Source: Anaerolineaceae bacterium
GTDB lineage: Bacteria > Chloroflexota > Anaerolineae > Aggregatilineales > Phototrophicaceae
Length of the DNA: 64,000 bases
Assembly: GCA_028818375.1 (NCBI GenBank)
Contig: JAPPOB010000005.1
Coordinates: 62,001-126,000 of the forward strand
Direction of reading: 5' to 3'
The notes under the pieces were generated by a model, which saw only the letters and a list, made by a program, of their open reading frames with translations, searched no databases and was not told the DNA's origin. Position 1 is the first letter of the stretch. Each line of letters begins with the position of its first letter. This document shows, in pieces, positions 8,669 through 17,297 of this stretch. Both the position numbers and the translations under genes were made by a program.

Positions 8669-9631
8669 TCAGGTACACAGAGTCGGCGGCAGGGGGTTGC
8701 TGCCGGAGCCCGCAATCGCAGCCAGCAACCAGCCCAGGGCCAGCGCGCCGCCAAAACGGCCATGCAAACGCGCCGTGCGGCCCTGCACCACGTGCAGCAG
8801 GTTGACATCCTTCGTCGCCAACGCCTGGCGCTGCAACTGCAAGGCTTCCGGCAGGGTCAGCAGCGCGAGCAGGGCGGGCCAGGGAATGACCCCGCCGGCG
8901 ACCAGCAACAGGAGCAGTACGTAACTGCCCGAGACCAGCAGCAGGTACTCGGCCCGCGCCGCGCGCCAGCCGAAACGGACGGCCAGGGTCCGTTTGCCCA
9001 CCGCGCGGTCCGCCTCCATGTCACGCAGGTTGTTGGCGTGCAGGATGGCCGCCACCATCAGCGCCAGCGGCAGCGAGGCCAGCAGGGCCTGCCAGGTGAG
9101 ACAACGCGCCTGCACGTACCAGGCGCCCAGCACCATCAGCGGGCCCATGAATATGCCCGCCGCCACTTCGCCCAGCCCGAGGCGCGAGAGCGGCAGGGGC
9201 CCTGCCGTGTAGGCGACGGCGACCAGCACGCCGCCCGCGCCGATCCACAGCAGGGGCGAGGTCAGCAGGTCCGGCCCTTCACGCGCCAGCAGGACCAGGC
9301 CTGCCAACACGCCGCCGCCGAGGCTCAGCAGGGCGCCGACCCCCACGCTTCGCGCCGGCAACACGCCCTGTTTGATCGTCATGCCCTGGCCGGCCTGTTT
9401 GTAGCGGTCCGTGCCGCGCCGCCAGTCCGCATATTCGTTGATGAGGTTGGTGGCCACCTGCAACAGCAGGGCGCCAAACAGCGCCAGCGCGAACACCGGC
9501 GCGTCGAAGACAGCGTGATCGATGGCCATGACGCCTGCCAGAGCCAGCGGCGCCAGCGTCGCCGTCAGGGTGCGCGGCCGGGCCGCGCTGTACCACGCCC
9601 GCCAACTGTTTTCTCCGGACAACCCCGCCAT
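8669..9631 (-). CDS. menA: 1,4-dihydroxy-2-naphthoate polyprenyltransferase (menaquinone synthesis)
   Basis: 320 residues, strongly hydrophobic with about eight to nine membrane segments, as in UbiA-superfamily prenyltransferases. The two Asp-rich motifs are visible: NLINEYADWRRGTD (about 61-74) and NNLRDMEADRAVGKRT (about 196-211). The first is the MenA form. It attaches the polyprenyl tail to DHNA at the membrane, the step before the final methylation in menaquinone synthesis. It points the same way as parA-parB but 117 bases of non-coding sequence separate them. Confidence 0.9.
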   Translation of the reverse strand: MAGLSGENSWRAWYSAARPRTLTATLAPLALAGVMAIDHAVFDAPVFALALFGALLLQVATNLINEYADWRRGTDRYKQAGQGMTIKQGVLPARSVGVGALLSLGGGVLAGLVLLAREGPDLLTSPLLWIGAGGVLVAVAYTAGPLPLSRLGLGEVAAGIFMGPLMVLGAWYVQARCLTWQALLASLPLALMVAAILHANNLRDMEADRAVGKRTLAVRFGWRAARAEYLLLVSGSYVLLLLLVAGGVIPWPALLALLTLPEALQLQRQALATKDVNLLHVVQGRTARLHGRFGGALALGWLLAAIAGSGSNPLPPTLCT

Positions 9632-9876
9632 GCCGCTTTTCCTGCGCTTGACCGTCGGGAATTGTAGTCATCCCTGCCGCGACCTCGCCAGGCGCAGGGT
9701 CGTGGGCCAGAGCGTGTGCTGCAATCCCTGGCAGCCACGAGGCCCGGATTCACCCTGCAAATCCGACGGCCGCTGTGGTATCATTCCTCAAAATCCAGTG
9801 ATTTTCCGGCCTCCTGCAGGGGTCGTGGCTGCTACGGCAGCGCCCGGGCGGGGTAGCCGGGAAGACAGGAATCCCT

Positions 9877-10386
9877 ATGGTGGAAGTTGGCGACAAGGTC
9901 GTACACCTGCGCTACGGCGCCGGCACGGTGACCGGACGTCAGGTACTGAAACGCCAGGGCAAGCGCCGTCCCCACTTTTGCATCAAACTGGCTGACGAAA
10001 CCGGCACCCTGCTGATCCCCGAGGACGCCATCGAGAACGCAGAACTGCGGCAGGCGATGCAGGACACCATCCTCATCGAAACGGTCATGGGCGACACGCC
10101 CGACGTGCTGCACGACAACCACCGCACCCGCCAGGGCTTCATCGAGAAGAAACTCAACAGCGGCAAACCGGCCCAGATCACCCAGGTGTTGCGCGATCTG
10201 AGCTGGCGCGAGCGCACCGGCAAACTCACCGGCACCGACCGTCGCCTCCGCAAGAATGCCCTGGAGCGCCTCGTCGGCGAGATCGCGCTGGGCACTTCCC
10301 GCACTTCGGAAGACATCCAGACCTGCATCGACGGCATCGTCGACGACGCCATGCAGCGCCACCTCACCGACTACCACCCCTGCTGA
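9877..10386 (+). CDS. CarD-family transcriptional regulator
   Basis: 169 residues, about CarD length. The N-terminal part (MVEVGDKVVHLRYGAGTV) is the Tudor-like RNA-polymerase-interacting domain shared with Mfd; the C-terminal part is an alpha-helical, basic region (ITQVLRDLSWRERTGKLTGTDRRLRKNALERL) as in CarD. Such proteins bind the RNAP beta subunit and stabilise open promoter complexes. AGGA lies 7 bases before the ATG. A TATCAT box at 9779-9784 could be a -10 element. A strong terminator follows at 417 of the 10 kb line (10417-10447), so it is a single-gene unit. Confidence 0.85.
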   Translation: MVEVGDKVVHLRYGAGTVTGRQVLKRQGKRRPHFCIKLADETGTLLIPEDAIENAELRQAMQDTILIETVMGDTPDVLHDNHRTRQGFIEKKLNSGKPAQITQVLRDLSWRERTGKLTGTDRRLRKNALERLVGEIALGTSRTSEDIQTCIDGIVDDAMQRHLTDYHPC

Positions 10387-10416
10387 GTCGGCCCGGCCAC
10401 TTCAGGGTATACAGAG

Positions 10417-10447
10417 ACCCCGCTCACCGGAGCGGGGTTCATTTTTG
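10417..10447 (+). terminator. Rho-independent terminator after the CarD-family gene
   Basis: Perfect 8-bp stem ACCCCGCT / AGCGGGGT with a 6-base loop, followed by TCATTTTTG. It lies 31 bases after the stop codon at 10386. Confidence 0.85.
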
Positions 10448-10480
10448 TCTGCAAAGGCAGTTTCGAATCGAAATCAATTG

Positions 10481-10513
10481 CCCCCTCTCCCTGAGGGAGA
10501 GGGGGTCGGGGGC
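10481..10513. repeat. Palindromic repeat R4 at the 3' end of a collar-domain gene
   Basis: CCCCCTCTCCCTGAGGGAGA followed by GGGGG forms a near-perfect hairpin. It begins two bases beyond the stop codon (10515-10517) of the minus-strand gene, so it would form at the mRNA 3' end. Confidence 0.8.
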
Positions 10514-10514
10514 G

Positions 10515-11204
10515 TCAGGTTTTTATGATGTAGTGAACGGCGATGAAAGGAGGCATGTTGTTGTGCGCCGCACCGCTGCCTTCTGGAACGACTAGCCCCG
10601 GCGTAGTCGGGTTGTGATGGATATTGCTGCGAACAGTTCCTGGCTCGCCTTGATTTTTGAAGCTCGCAGTTTCGCTTCGGATACGGATGTTGTTGTTGTT
10701 GCCACTGCCAGCGTCGCCGAAGTATATGTCATGCTGGTGCTCAGGCATTTCGGCAATCGTGATTTCGTGGTCTTCCTCTCCGCCGTTGCCGCCGAGCATG
10801 TCAGCTTCTGCAGCGGTCACACGGTCCGCGCTCACTTCACCCATATCGTCCTTGCCCAGCGGGAAACGCCCGCGCAGGTCCGGCAGGTTGAAGGTCGTGT
10901 TGGCGTTGCCGACGCCGTAACGCGTACCGATTACGTCAAACAGGTCGGAGTAGGTCGCACGGCTCACCGCCGCGCCGTTGCAGAGCAGCCAGCCAGCCGG
11001 AGCCGTCGGGCCGGCGAAAATCTGGATCATGCCTGTCGTATTGCCATTGCTCACCGTCGTCTCCTCCTCGGCACTGTCCACTGTGCTGATGCGAATGTTG
11101 TCCGGCAGGTTGATGGTCAGGTTCACCATGCCGGAGACGCCGCCCGCGTCTTCTGCCGCCTCTTCCATCGGAGTTTCAGGTTCCGGCGTTTGTCTCGTCG
11201 TCAT
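10515..11204 (-). CDS. Phage tail collar-domain protein
   Basis: 229 residues. The middle carries the tail-collar fold seen in phage tail fibres and the bacterial MdpB family: MIQIFAGPTAPAGWLLCNG, SRATYSDLFDVIGTRYG, TTFNLPDLRGRFPLG, then EMPEHQHDIYFGD and the C-terminal PPFIAVHYIIKT. The acidic, low-complexity N-terminus resembles that of the paralog at 11375-12004. No other phage structural gene is nearby, so this is a free-standing collar protein of unknown role, perhaps surface-exposed. The ATG at 11204 follows GAGAGGAAGAAAG. A conserved block and a GAACATATGTTC palindrome lie upstream. Confidence 0.82.
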   Translation of the reverse strand: MTTRQTPEPETPMEEAAEDAGGVSGMVNLTINLPDNIRISTVDSAEEETTVSNGNTTGMIQIFAGPTAPAGWLLCNGAAVSRATYSDLFDVIGTRYGVGNANTTFNLPDLRGRFPLGKDDMGEVSADRVTAAEADMLGGNGGEEDHEITIAEMPEHQHDIYFGDAGSGNNNNIRIRSETASFKNQGEPGTVRSNIHHNPTTPGLVVPEGSGAAHNNMPPFIAVHYIIKT

Positions 11205-11240
11205 TCTTTCTTCCTCTCACCTTCTTTCACCGATTGCATA

Positions 11241-11297
11241 TCACGCGACAATTCCCTGTTTATCATGCCTGCGCCTGTCTTTAGGGAACATATGTTC
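11241..11297 (-). promoter_or_regulatory. Conserved upstream region with LexA-like palindrome, copy 1
   Basis: GAACATATGTTC at 11286-11297 is a perfect 12-bp palindrome and fits the Gram-positive LexA/DinR core GAAC-RNRY-GTTC. Sixteen bases further toward the gene begins the conserved block 11241-11270 (minus strand GCATGATAAACAGGG), which recurs upstream of the paralogous gene. The palindrome lies where a -35 box would be, if the GCATGATAA block holds the -10. LexA binding is inference. Confidence 0.55.
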
Positions 11298-11331
11298 TCT
11301 ATCTGTCAGGGAAAGCGTCGCGCCTAAAAGT

Positions 11332-11372
11332 CACCCCCTCTCCTTTGGGGAGAGGGGGCAGGGGGGTGAGGG
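11332..11372. repeat. Palindromic repeat R5 at the 3' end of the second collar-domain gene
   Basis: CACCCCCTCTCCTTTGGGGA followed by GAGGGGG is an inverted repeat placed directly after the stop codon at 11375, exactly as R4 is placed for the paralog. It is also between the two genes. Confidence 0.75.
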
Positions 11373-11374
11373 CG

Positions 11375-12004
11375 TCAGGTCTTGATGATGTAGTTCAGCG
11401 AGAGGAAGGGCGGCAGGTTGTCGTGCGCCTGACCGCCGCCGGCATCGTCGATGATGACGCCGTTGGCTTCCCATTGGGAGTTGCTGCGCGTCTGGATGGC
11501 CCGCGCTTCAGCACCCGCATTTCCGCTGCCAACGCGCCGAAACTCGTGGTTGTGCGCGGGCATCTCGTCGACTGTCAGCGTATGCTTCTCCGAGCCGCCC
11601 ACGCCCGCCAGTTGGTCGGCCTCCGTCGCCGTGACGCTGTCCGCGCTCGCGCCGCCCATGTTGTCCAGACCCAGCGGGAAGCGACCGCGCAGGTCGGGCA
11701 GGTTGAAAGTCGTGCTGCCGTCTCCCGCGCCGAAGGTCTCGCCGATGACGCTGAACAGGTCCTCGAAGTCCGAACGGCTGATCGCCGCCCCGTCGCAAAG
11801 TTTCCAGCCATCCGGCGCCGCGCTGCCCGCCCATGCGAGCACTGCGCCGGCCCGCACAGCGAGGGCGGAGGCCGGCAGCAATTCCACCGGCACGGGTTGA
11901 TCGGACTGCAGATAGTTGTCGTCCGGCGGCAGCGTGAAGGTCAGATCGACCGAGCCGGAAATGGCATTGGAGAGCGTCGGGGCCTCTTGATTCTGGTCGT
12001 TCAT
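11375..12004 (-). CDS. Phage tail collar-domain protein (paralog)
   Basis: 209 residues from ATG 12004 (AAAGGGAAAGG upstream). Same architecture as the gene at 10515-11204: acidic N-terminus, AWAGSAAPDGWKLCDGAAIS, TTFNLPDLRGRFPLG, DEMPAHNHEFRR, and end PPFLSLNYIIKT. The most conserved part is the collar core; the N-terminal third and the His-rich loop differ. Both genes share the 3' palindrome and the 5' conserved block, so the whole transcription unit appears duplicated. Function unknown outside phage; related proteins in other bacteria are secreted or surface-associated. Confidence 0.82.
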   Translation of the reverse strand: MNDQNQEAPTLSNAISGSVDLTFTLPPDDNYLQSDQPVPVELLPASALAVRAGAVLAWAGSAAPDGWKLCDGAAISRSDFEDLFSVIGETFGAGDGSTTFNLPDLRGRFPLGLDNMGGASADSVTATEADQLAGVGGSEKHTLTVDEMPAHNHEFRRVGSGNAGAEARAIQTRSNSQWEANGVIIDDAGGGQAHDNLPPFLSLNYIIKT

Positions 12005-12050
12005 TGTTGCCTTTCCCTTTGTCAGAATTGTCGGATTCGTACCTGTCATG

Positions 12051-12106
12051 TCGCGTGACAATCCCTGTGTATCATGCTTGCTGCACCATGTGCAGCACAT
12101 ATGTTC
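12051..12106 (-). promoter_or_regulatory. Conserved upstream region with LexA-like palindrome, copy 2
   Basis: GCACATATGTTC at 12095-12106 differs by one base from the perfect palindrome of copy 1, and 12051-12079 matches the block at 11241-11270 at about 24 of 30 positions. It lies 91 bases from the collar gene start and 84 bases from the divergent acetyl-CoA synthetase start. Confidence 0.5.
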
Positions 12107-12134
12107 TTTGTTTTGCGTTCAGCCTGCCCCGCGC

Positions 12135-12162
12135 TTGCGCTGACAATCTGTCCCGCTAGAAT
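12135..12162 (+). promoter_or_regulatory. Putative sigma-70 promoter for acetyl-CoA synthetase
   Basis: TTGCGC at 12135-12140, 16-base spacer, TAGAAT at 12157-12162, 27 bases before the ATG at 12190. Confidence 0.45.
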
Positions 12163-12189
12163 CACGCGCGCAGCGACAAGGAGTTCCTC

Positions 12190-14097
12190 ATGACGGACGA
12201 GCAGTTCACCCCCGCCGCCAGCGAATGGGTCCGGCCGGACTCCGACGTCGCCGGCAGCGCCCGCATCAGCGATTACGAGACGACCTACGCCCGCGCCATG
12301 ACTGACATCGAGGCCTTCTGGGCCGAACGCGCCGCGACCCTTGACTGGTACGAGCCCTGGGGGCAGGTGCTGGACCGCAGCGACGCGCCCTTTTTCCGCT
12401 GGTTCACGGGCGGCAAGACCAACATCGTGCTCAATGCCCTCGACCGCCACGTCGACACAGCGCGGCGCAACAAACTGGCCCTGATCTGGGAAGGCGAGCC
12501 CGGCGACCGCCAGACCTTTTCCTATCGGGAGTTGTGGCAGGAGACCAACCGCTACGCCAACCTGCTGAAGGGACTCGGCGTGGGGAAAGGCGACCGCGTC
12601 ACCATCTACATGGGTCGCACGCCCGAACTGATGATCACCATGCTGGCCTGCGTCAAGCTGGGCGCCGTGCATAGCGTCGTCTACGGCGGCTTCTCGGAAC
12701 AGGCCCTTGCCGACCGCATTGACGACGCACAGAGTCGCGTCCTCATCACCTCCGACGGCGCCTGGCTGCGCGGCAACATCGTGCGCCTCAAGGACATCGC
12801 CGACGAAGCCGTCAGCAAGTCGCCGGTGGTCGAGACCGTCGTCGTCGCCCGCCGCACCGGCCATGAGGTCCACATGGAACCCGGCCGCGACTACTGGCTC
12901 CACGACCTGCTGGCCCAGCCGCACGTCAAAACGGTCTGCGAGACCGAAGTCATGGACGCCGAGGACCCGCTCTTCATCCTCTACACCAGCGGCACCACCG
13001 GCAAACCGAAGGGCGTGCTGCATACCCACGGCGGATACCAGGTGTACACCTCCACGACCCTGAGCTGGGTCTTCGACATCCGCGACGAGGACGTCTGGTG
13101 GTGCGCCGCCGATCCCGGCTGGATCACCGGCCACAGTTACATCGTCTACGCCCCCCTCATCCTCGGCGCCACCAGTTTCATGTACGAGGGCGCGCCGACG
13201 TATCCCTACCCGGACCGCTGGTGGAAACTGGTCGCCGACTACGGCATTACGATTCTCTACACCGCGCCCACCGCCATCCGCGGCCTGATGCGCTTTGGCG
13301 AGGCCTGGCCCGCCCGTCACGATCTCACCAGCCTGCGCCTGCTCGGCTCGGTCGGCGAGCCCATCAATCCCGAGGCCTGGCGCTGGTACCATCGTCACAT
13401 CGGCGGCAGCCGCTGCCCTGTCATGGATACCTGGTGGCAGACCGAGACCGGCGGCTTCATGATCGCCCCGGTGCCCTCCGTCGGGCTCAAGCCTGGCAGC
13501 GCCACACGACCCTTCCCCGGCATTGACGTCGACATCGTTGACGAGGAGGGCCGTCCCTGCGCCGCTGACGAGGACGGTTATCTCGTCGTCAAACAACCCT
13601 GGCCAGGCATGCTGCGCACTGTCTACGGCGATCCCGACCGCTACGTCGACCAGTACTGGAGCGCCTACAGCGAGCAGGGCTGGTATCTCGCCGGCGACTC
13701 CGCCCGCCGCGACGCAGACGGCTATATCTGGGTGATCGGCCGCATCGACGATGTGATCAAGGTCAGCGGCTATCGACTCGGCACCGCCGAGGTCGAGTCC
13801 GGCCTGGTCAGCCATCCCGCCGTGGCCGAATCCGCCGTCATCGGCCTGCCGGACGAGCTGCGCGGCAGCACGATCCACGCCTCATGCATCCTGGTGGACG
13901 GCGTGTCGGGCGATGCCCAACTGGAGCAGGACCTGCGCGCCCACGTGCGGCGCGAGGTCGGCCCCATTGCCGTGCCCTCACAAATCGTCTTCGTCGATGC
14001 CTTGCCCAAGACCCGTTCGGGCAAGATCATGCGCCGCGTCCTCAAGGCCCGCGTCCAGGGCCTGCCGGAAGGCGACCTCAGCACGCTGGAGGACTAA
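12190..14097 (+). CDS. acs: Acetyl-CoA synthetase, AMP-forming
   Basis: 635 residues, normal Acs length. Activates acetate with ATP to acetyl-AMP and then acetyl-CoA in the cytoplasm. Seen: N-terminal ACAS domain, P-loop YTSGTTGKPKGVLHTHGGY (about 266-284), the aromatic VYGGFSEQALADRI segment, DTWWQTETGG (acetate-binding Trp region), and the C-terminal lysine motif PKTRSGKIMRR, whose Lys is the usual acetylation control site. AAGGAG precedes the ATG by 6 bases. It is divergent from the second collar-domain gene and stands alone; the next gene is convergent. Confidence 0.95.
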   Translation: MTDEQFTPAASEWVRPDSDVAGSARISDYETTYARAMTDIEAFWAERAATLDWYEPWGQVLDRSDAPFFRWFTGGKTNIVLNALDRHVDTARRNKLALIWEGEPGDRQTFSYRELWQETNRYANLLKGLGVGKGDRVTIYMGRTPELMITMLACVKLGAVHSVVYGGFSEQALADRIDDAQSRVLITSDGAWLRGNIVRLKDIADEAVSKSPVVETVVVARRTGHEVHMEPGRDYWLHDLLAQPHVKTVCETEVMDAEDPLFILYTSGTTGKPKGVLHTHGGYQVYTSTTLSWVFDIRDEDVWWCAADPGWITGHSYIVYAPLILGATSFMYEGAPTYPYPDRWWKLVADYGITILYTAPTAIRGLMRFGEAWPARHDLTSLRLLGSVGEPINPEAWRWYHRHIGGSRCPVMDTWWQTETGGFMIAPVPSVGLKPGSATRPFPGIDVDIVDEEGRPCAADEDGYLVVKQPWPGMLRTVYGDPDRYVDQYWSAYSEQGWYLAGDSARRDADGYIWVIGRIDDVIKVSGYRLGTAEVESGLVSHPAVAESAVIGLPDELRGSTIHASCILVDGVSGDAQLEQDLRAHVRREVGPIAVPSQIVFVDALPKTRSGKIMRRVLKARVQGLPEGDLSTLED

Positions 14098-14171
14098 AAG
14101 AGGACCTGCATACAAGCTGACCTGGTCCGGGAAGACCGCCCCATCCAGGCGCAAATGGGCAGGGTTCGATG

Positions 14172-15437
14172 TCAAGGGGGCGTTCCGGCCACGTCGGCAG
14201 GCGTATGCCGGGCGTTACTCGTAGCGCCCTGAAAGAACCTCAGCAGCGGCCCCCGCAGCATCGCCAGCAAGGCGCCGAAGACCAGCAGACCCAGACCCAC
14301 GCGTTGCCACAGAATGCCCATCTCCGCCAGAGTCGCCGGCGTCTGCAGCAGCAGCGGTGAAAGGAAATGGCCGAGGAAGATGGCGGCGGAGAATCCGCCC
14401 AGCAATCGACCGCGCAGGGCCGCCGGCGTCCGGTTGGCCAGCCACAAATTGAGGTTGGGCAGGATCCATCCGAGGGCCACGCCGGCCAGCAGTAGCCCGG
14501 CATAGACGACGTGACGGGTCGGCGCCAGGGCGATGAGCAGATAGGAAGCGCCCAGCAGGGCCAGCGCGAGACCGGCCAGTGGAATATGTGCCACGCGGGT
14601 GCCAAGGCGCCCGTACACCATCGAGGACAGCGCAAAACTCAGGGCGACAAGGCCGATGGCGATGCCGCTTTCAGTGCTGGAGGTCGCGAAGCGTTGCTGA
14701 AGCCAGAAGGGCATCTGCAAGGGGACAAGATAGAAGGAAATCTGGCTCAGACCAACCAGCGCATAGACGAAGAGGGTCAGTCGCAACAGGGGCCATGGGA
14801 GCGTCGTTCTGGCCCGCTGACCGCCCGGCGCGTGAACCTGTCTGACCTGCGGCGGCTCGTAAAGGCCGAGAATGAACAGGGGCAAGAGCGCAAGCGCGGC
14901 CAAGAAAATCAGGAAGGGAGGCCGCCAGCCCCCTTCCGCCAGGACGCCGCCCAGCACCAGGAACAGGCTGTTGCCAATGCCCATCGCCGCCGCCTGAAGC
15001 CCCATGAATCGCGCCCTGGCGCGCCCGCTGAAGTAGTCGCTCAACAGGGCCGCCACGCTGGTCATGAGTCCGGCGACGGCGACGCCGAAGAGCGCCCTGC
15101 CCACCAGAATCGTGCCCATGTCCCGGGCCATGAAACCTGAACTTCCCACCAGACCGTAGAGCAGGGCGGAGGCGATGAACAGGGGCTTGCGCCCGTAGCG
15201 GTCCGTAACCCAGCCGACCAGCGGCACCACCAGCACAATGACCAGCGCAGGGATCGTCAGGACCATGGGCACCTGCAGATCGCCGGCGCCCGCGAAGGCC
15301 TCGCGCATTTTGGGCAGCGCCGGCGCCAGGGGAGTGCTGCAAATGACCACCAGCACGCTGCCGGCCAGCAGGGACAGTTGCAGGGGCCAGCGCTCGCTGC
15401 GCTCGTCCACAGTCTCCGGCCCGAGGGTCTTGCTCAC
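14172..15437 (-). CDS. MFS transporter
   Basis: 421 residues with about 12 hydrophobic segments. Motif A between helices 2 and 3 is GWVTDRYGRKPL, and GTILVGRALFGVAVAGLMTS follows. Start is GTG at 15437, about 11 bases after GGAG. It is paralogous to the gene immediately upstream (15520-16731): both share the AGLMT and RARFMGLQAA segments. Drug/H+ antiporter-like in pattern, but the substrate cannot be read from sequence. Together with the upstream MFS gene and the NIPSNAP gene it forms a likely three-gene unit. Confidence 0.88.
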   Translation of the reverse strand: MSKTLGPETVDERSERWPLQLSLLAGSVLVVICSTPLAPALPKMREAFAGAGDLQVPMVLTIPALVIVLVVPLVGWVTDRYGRKPLFIASALLYGLVGSSGFMARDMGTILVGRALFGVAVAGLMTSVAALLSDYFSGRARARFMGLQAAAMGIGNSLFLVLGGVLAEGGWRPPFLIFLAALALLPLFILGLYEPPQVRQVHAPGGQRARTTLPWPLLRLTLFVYALVGLSQISFYLVPLQMPFWLQQRFATSSTESGIAIGLVALSFALSSMVYGRLGTRVAHIPLAGLALALLGASYLLIALAPTRHVVYAGLLLAGVALGWILPNLNLWLANRTPAALRGRLLGGFSAAIFLGHFLSPLLLQTPATLAEMGILWQRVGLGLLVFGALLAMLRGPLLRFFQGATSNARHTPADVAGTPP

Positions 15438-15519
15438 CGACGCCAGGGCTCCGGCCCACCTTGTGTCTCGATAGCGCGGCCACCGGAGACAATTTCAGGG
15501 GTGGCGCACAGGGCAATCA

Positions 15520-16731
15520 TCAAATCAGGCGCTCAATGTGCGTTCGCAGCGCCACCAGCAGCGCGCCGACCAGCAGGGTCACGAAGCCAATGTTCAGCCA
15601 GTCCCCTGCGGATGCCGTGCCCGTACCCGTCACCAGCAGGATGAGAGGCGAAACAAACTGACCCAGATACAGGGAAGCCGAATAACTGCCCATCAGACGG
15701 CCGCGCAGGGCCTGCGGCGCCCCATTGGCCAGCAGCAACTGGATGTTGGGCATGAAAAGACCCAGACCCAGCCCGCACATGACCATCGCTGCGTACACCA
15801 CGAGGCTATCCGTCGCCAGGGCGATCAGGACGTAGCTGCCACCCATTGTCGCCAACGCCGCCCCCGCAAGGGGAATATGTGCCACGCGCGTGCCGATCCG
15901 CCCGTAAACCAGCGCTCCCAGCGAGAAAAACAGGGCCAATACACCGATCATCAGGCCGTTTTCCGTGCTGGTCGCCCCAAGTCGCGATCTCAGCAGAAAG
16001 GGCAGCTGCAGAGGCACAAGATTGAAAACGGCCTGGTTGAACCCCACCATCAGGCAGGCAAAAAGGGCAAGCCGCAGCAAACGCGCCGACACCAACGGGG
16101 CTTGCCCCGGTGTTGTCGTCACTACAGAGCGCCCCGGCTCATACAGACTTGTCAGCATCAGGGGCGCCAGGGCCAGGGCCACCAGGTACATCAGGAAAGG
16201 TCGTTGCCAGCCGACGTCCGCCAGCATGCCGGCCAACACCAGAAAGAAGCCGCCGCCCAGCCCGCCGACCGCCGCCTGCAGCCCCATGAAACGCGCCCGC
16301 GCCGCCCCGCTGAAGTAATCCACCACCAGGGTCGACACGCAGGTCATCAGGCCCGCCATGGCCATGCCGAGCAAAGCCCGCCCAGCCAGCATGGCGCCAA
16401 TGTCTCTCGCCAGGTAGCCCGAACTGCCCGCCAGCCCGTAGAGCAGCGCCGACAGGATCAGCAGGGGCTTGCGCCCGAAGCGGTCCGCCGTCCAGCCCGC
16501 CAGGGGCGACGCCAGCACGATGACCAGCGCCGGCAGCGTCAGAATCATGCGGACTTGCAGGTCGCTGGCTTCAGTGAAGGCCGCGCGCAGTTGCGGCAGC
16601 GCCGGGGACAGAGAGGCATTGGCCATCACCACCAGCATCCCGCCACTCAATAGCGAGAAACGCAGCAGCCGTCCGTCGCTCCTCGCCGGGGCCGGCGCCA
16701 GGGGAGCCGGGATGGCCTGTGTTTCAGTCAG
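15520..16731 (-). CDS. MFS transporter (paralog)
   Basis: About 403 residues, about 12 hydrophobic segments, motif A GWTADRFGRKPL and core AGLMTCVSTLVVDYFSG. The start is uncertain: no ATG, GTG or TTG sits where alignment with the neighbouring paralog predicts the N-terminus. CTG at 16731, eight bases after AAGGGA, gives the best match (TETQAIPAPLA); a GTG at 16821 would add 30 residues and overlap the upstream gene by 50 bases. The pair arose by tandem duplication. Substrate unknown. Confidence 0.85.
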   Translation of the reverse strand: MTETQAIPAPLAPAPARSDGRLLRFSLLSGGMLVVMANASLSPALPQLRAAFTEASDLQVRMILTLPALVIVLASPLAGWTADRFGRKPLLILSALLYGLAGSSGYLARDIGAMLAGRALLGMAMAGLMTCVSTLVVDYFSGAARARFMGLQAAVGGLGGGFFLVLAGMLADVGWQRPFLMYLVALALAPLMLTSLYEPGRSVVTTTPGQAPLVSARLLRLALFACLMVGFNQAVFNLVPLQLPFLLRSRLGATSTENGLMIGVLALFFSLGALVYGRIGTRVAHIPLAGAALATMGGSYVLIALATDSLVVYAAMVMCGLGLGLFMPNIQLLLANGAPQALRGRLMGSYSASLYLGQFVSPLILLVTGTGTASAGDWLNIGFVTLLVGALLVALRTHIERLI

Positions 16732-16771
16732 GGCCGGGTTCCCTTGCTGACTGGATAATCCTGGCGCATGC

Positions 16772-17089
16772 CTAACGCACGAATGAGCGCGGCGTGGCGC
16801 GCAGGATACTGACCGTGACACCGTCGTGGTCGATGTAATCCCCGACCCGCGGTCTCATGTCCATGGTCCAGATGTCTTCATCGTAGACAGCCGCATAGAG
16901 CCGGTCCCGCTCGGCCTCGTCCTCGAAACGCCGGAACCACACGTAACGGTAGTTTTCCTCATCGACAAAGCTGGCGGGAATGCACATCCCCTTTGACAAC
17001 TGGTAGGGGATGATTTCCTCGTCCATGAACCTTACCCAGGCCTCCATCTTGCCCGGAAACACAGGATATGAGCGCAATTCAAAAAACAT
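16772..17089 (-). CDS. NIPSNAP-family protein
   Basis: 105 residues: MFFELRSYPVFPGKMEAWV at the N-terminus is the NIPSNAP dimeric alpha/beta-barrel start, followed by YRYVWFRRFEDEAERDRLY and a C-terminal strand. These small ferredoxin-like proteins are often found with sugar or aromatic catabolism genes; the exact reaction is unknown. ATG at 17089 is preceded by GGAGG at 5 bases; an in-frame ATG four codons upstream would overlap that ribosome site. First gene of a probable unit with the two MFS transporters. Confidence 0.8.
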   Translation of the reverse strand: MFFELRSYPVFPGKMEAWVRFMDEEIIPYQLSKGMCIPASFVDEENYRYVWFRRFEDEAERDRLYAAVYDEDIWTMDMRPRVGDYIDHDGVTVSILRATPRSFVR

Positions 17090-17297
17090 GCCGGCCTCCA
17101 TTTGCAGGGTCGCGTCAGTCTAGCGATTTGCCGAGGCAGCGGCCATGTCCGACCGGCACCAATTGTCGGTGACCTGCACGCCAGCTGTATGCGAAGACCG
17201 TGTGACCTGTGCCCCGTCGCCAACGTGGCGGCATCCCCCTGCAGGGAGGGCTTCCGGCACTTTTCGCTATACTTCCGCGCAGCTGCCCGGAGGACGC

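Noticed and set aside
10515..12004. Prophage remnant
   Set aside because: Only collar-domain proteins are present; no capsid, portal, terminase, integrase or lysis gene nearby.
12046..13878. 610-codon minus-strand reading
   Set aside because: Antisense to acetyl-CoA synthetase, low-complexity Gly/Val/Asp composition.
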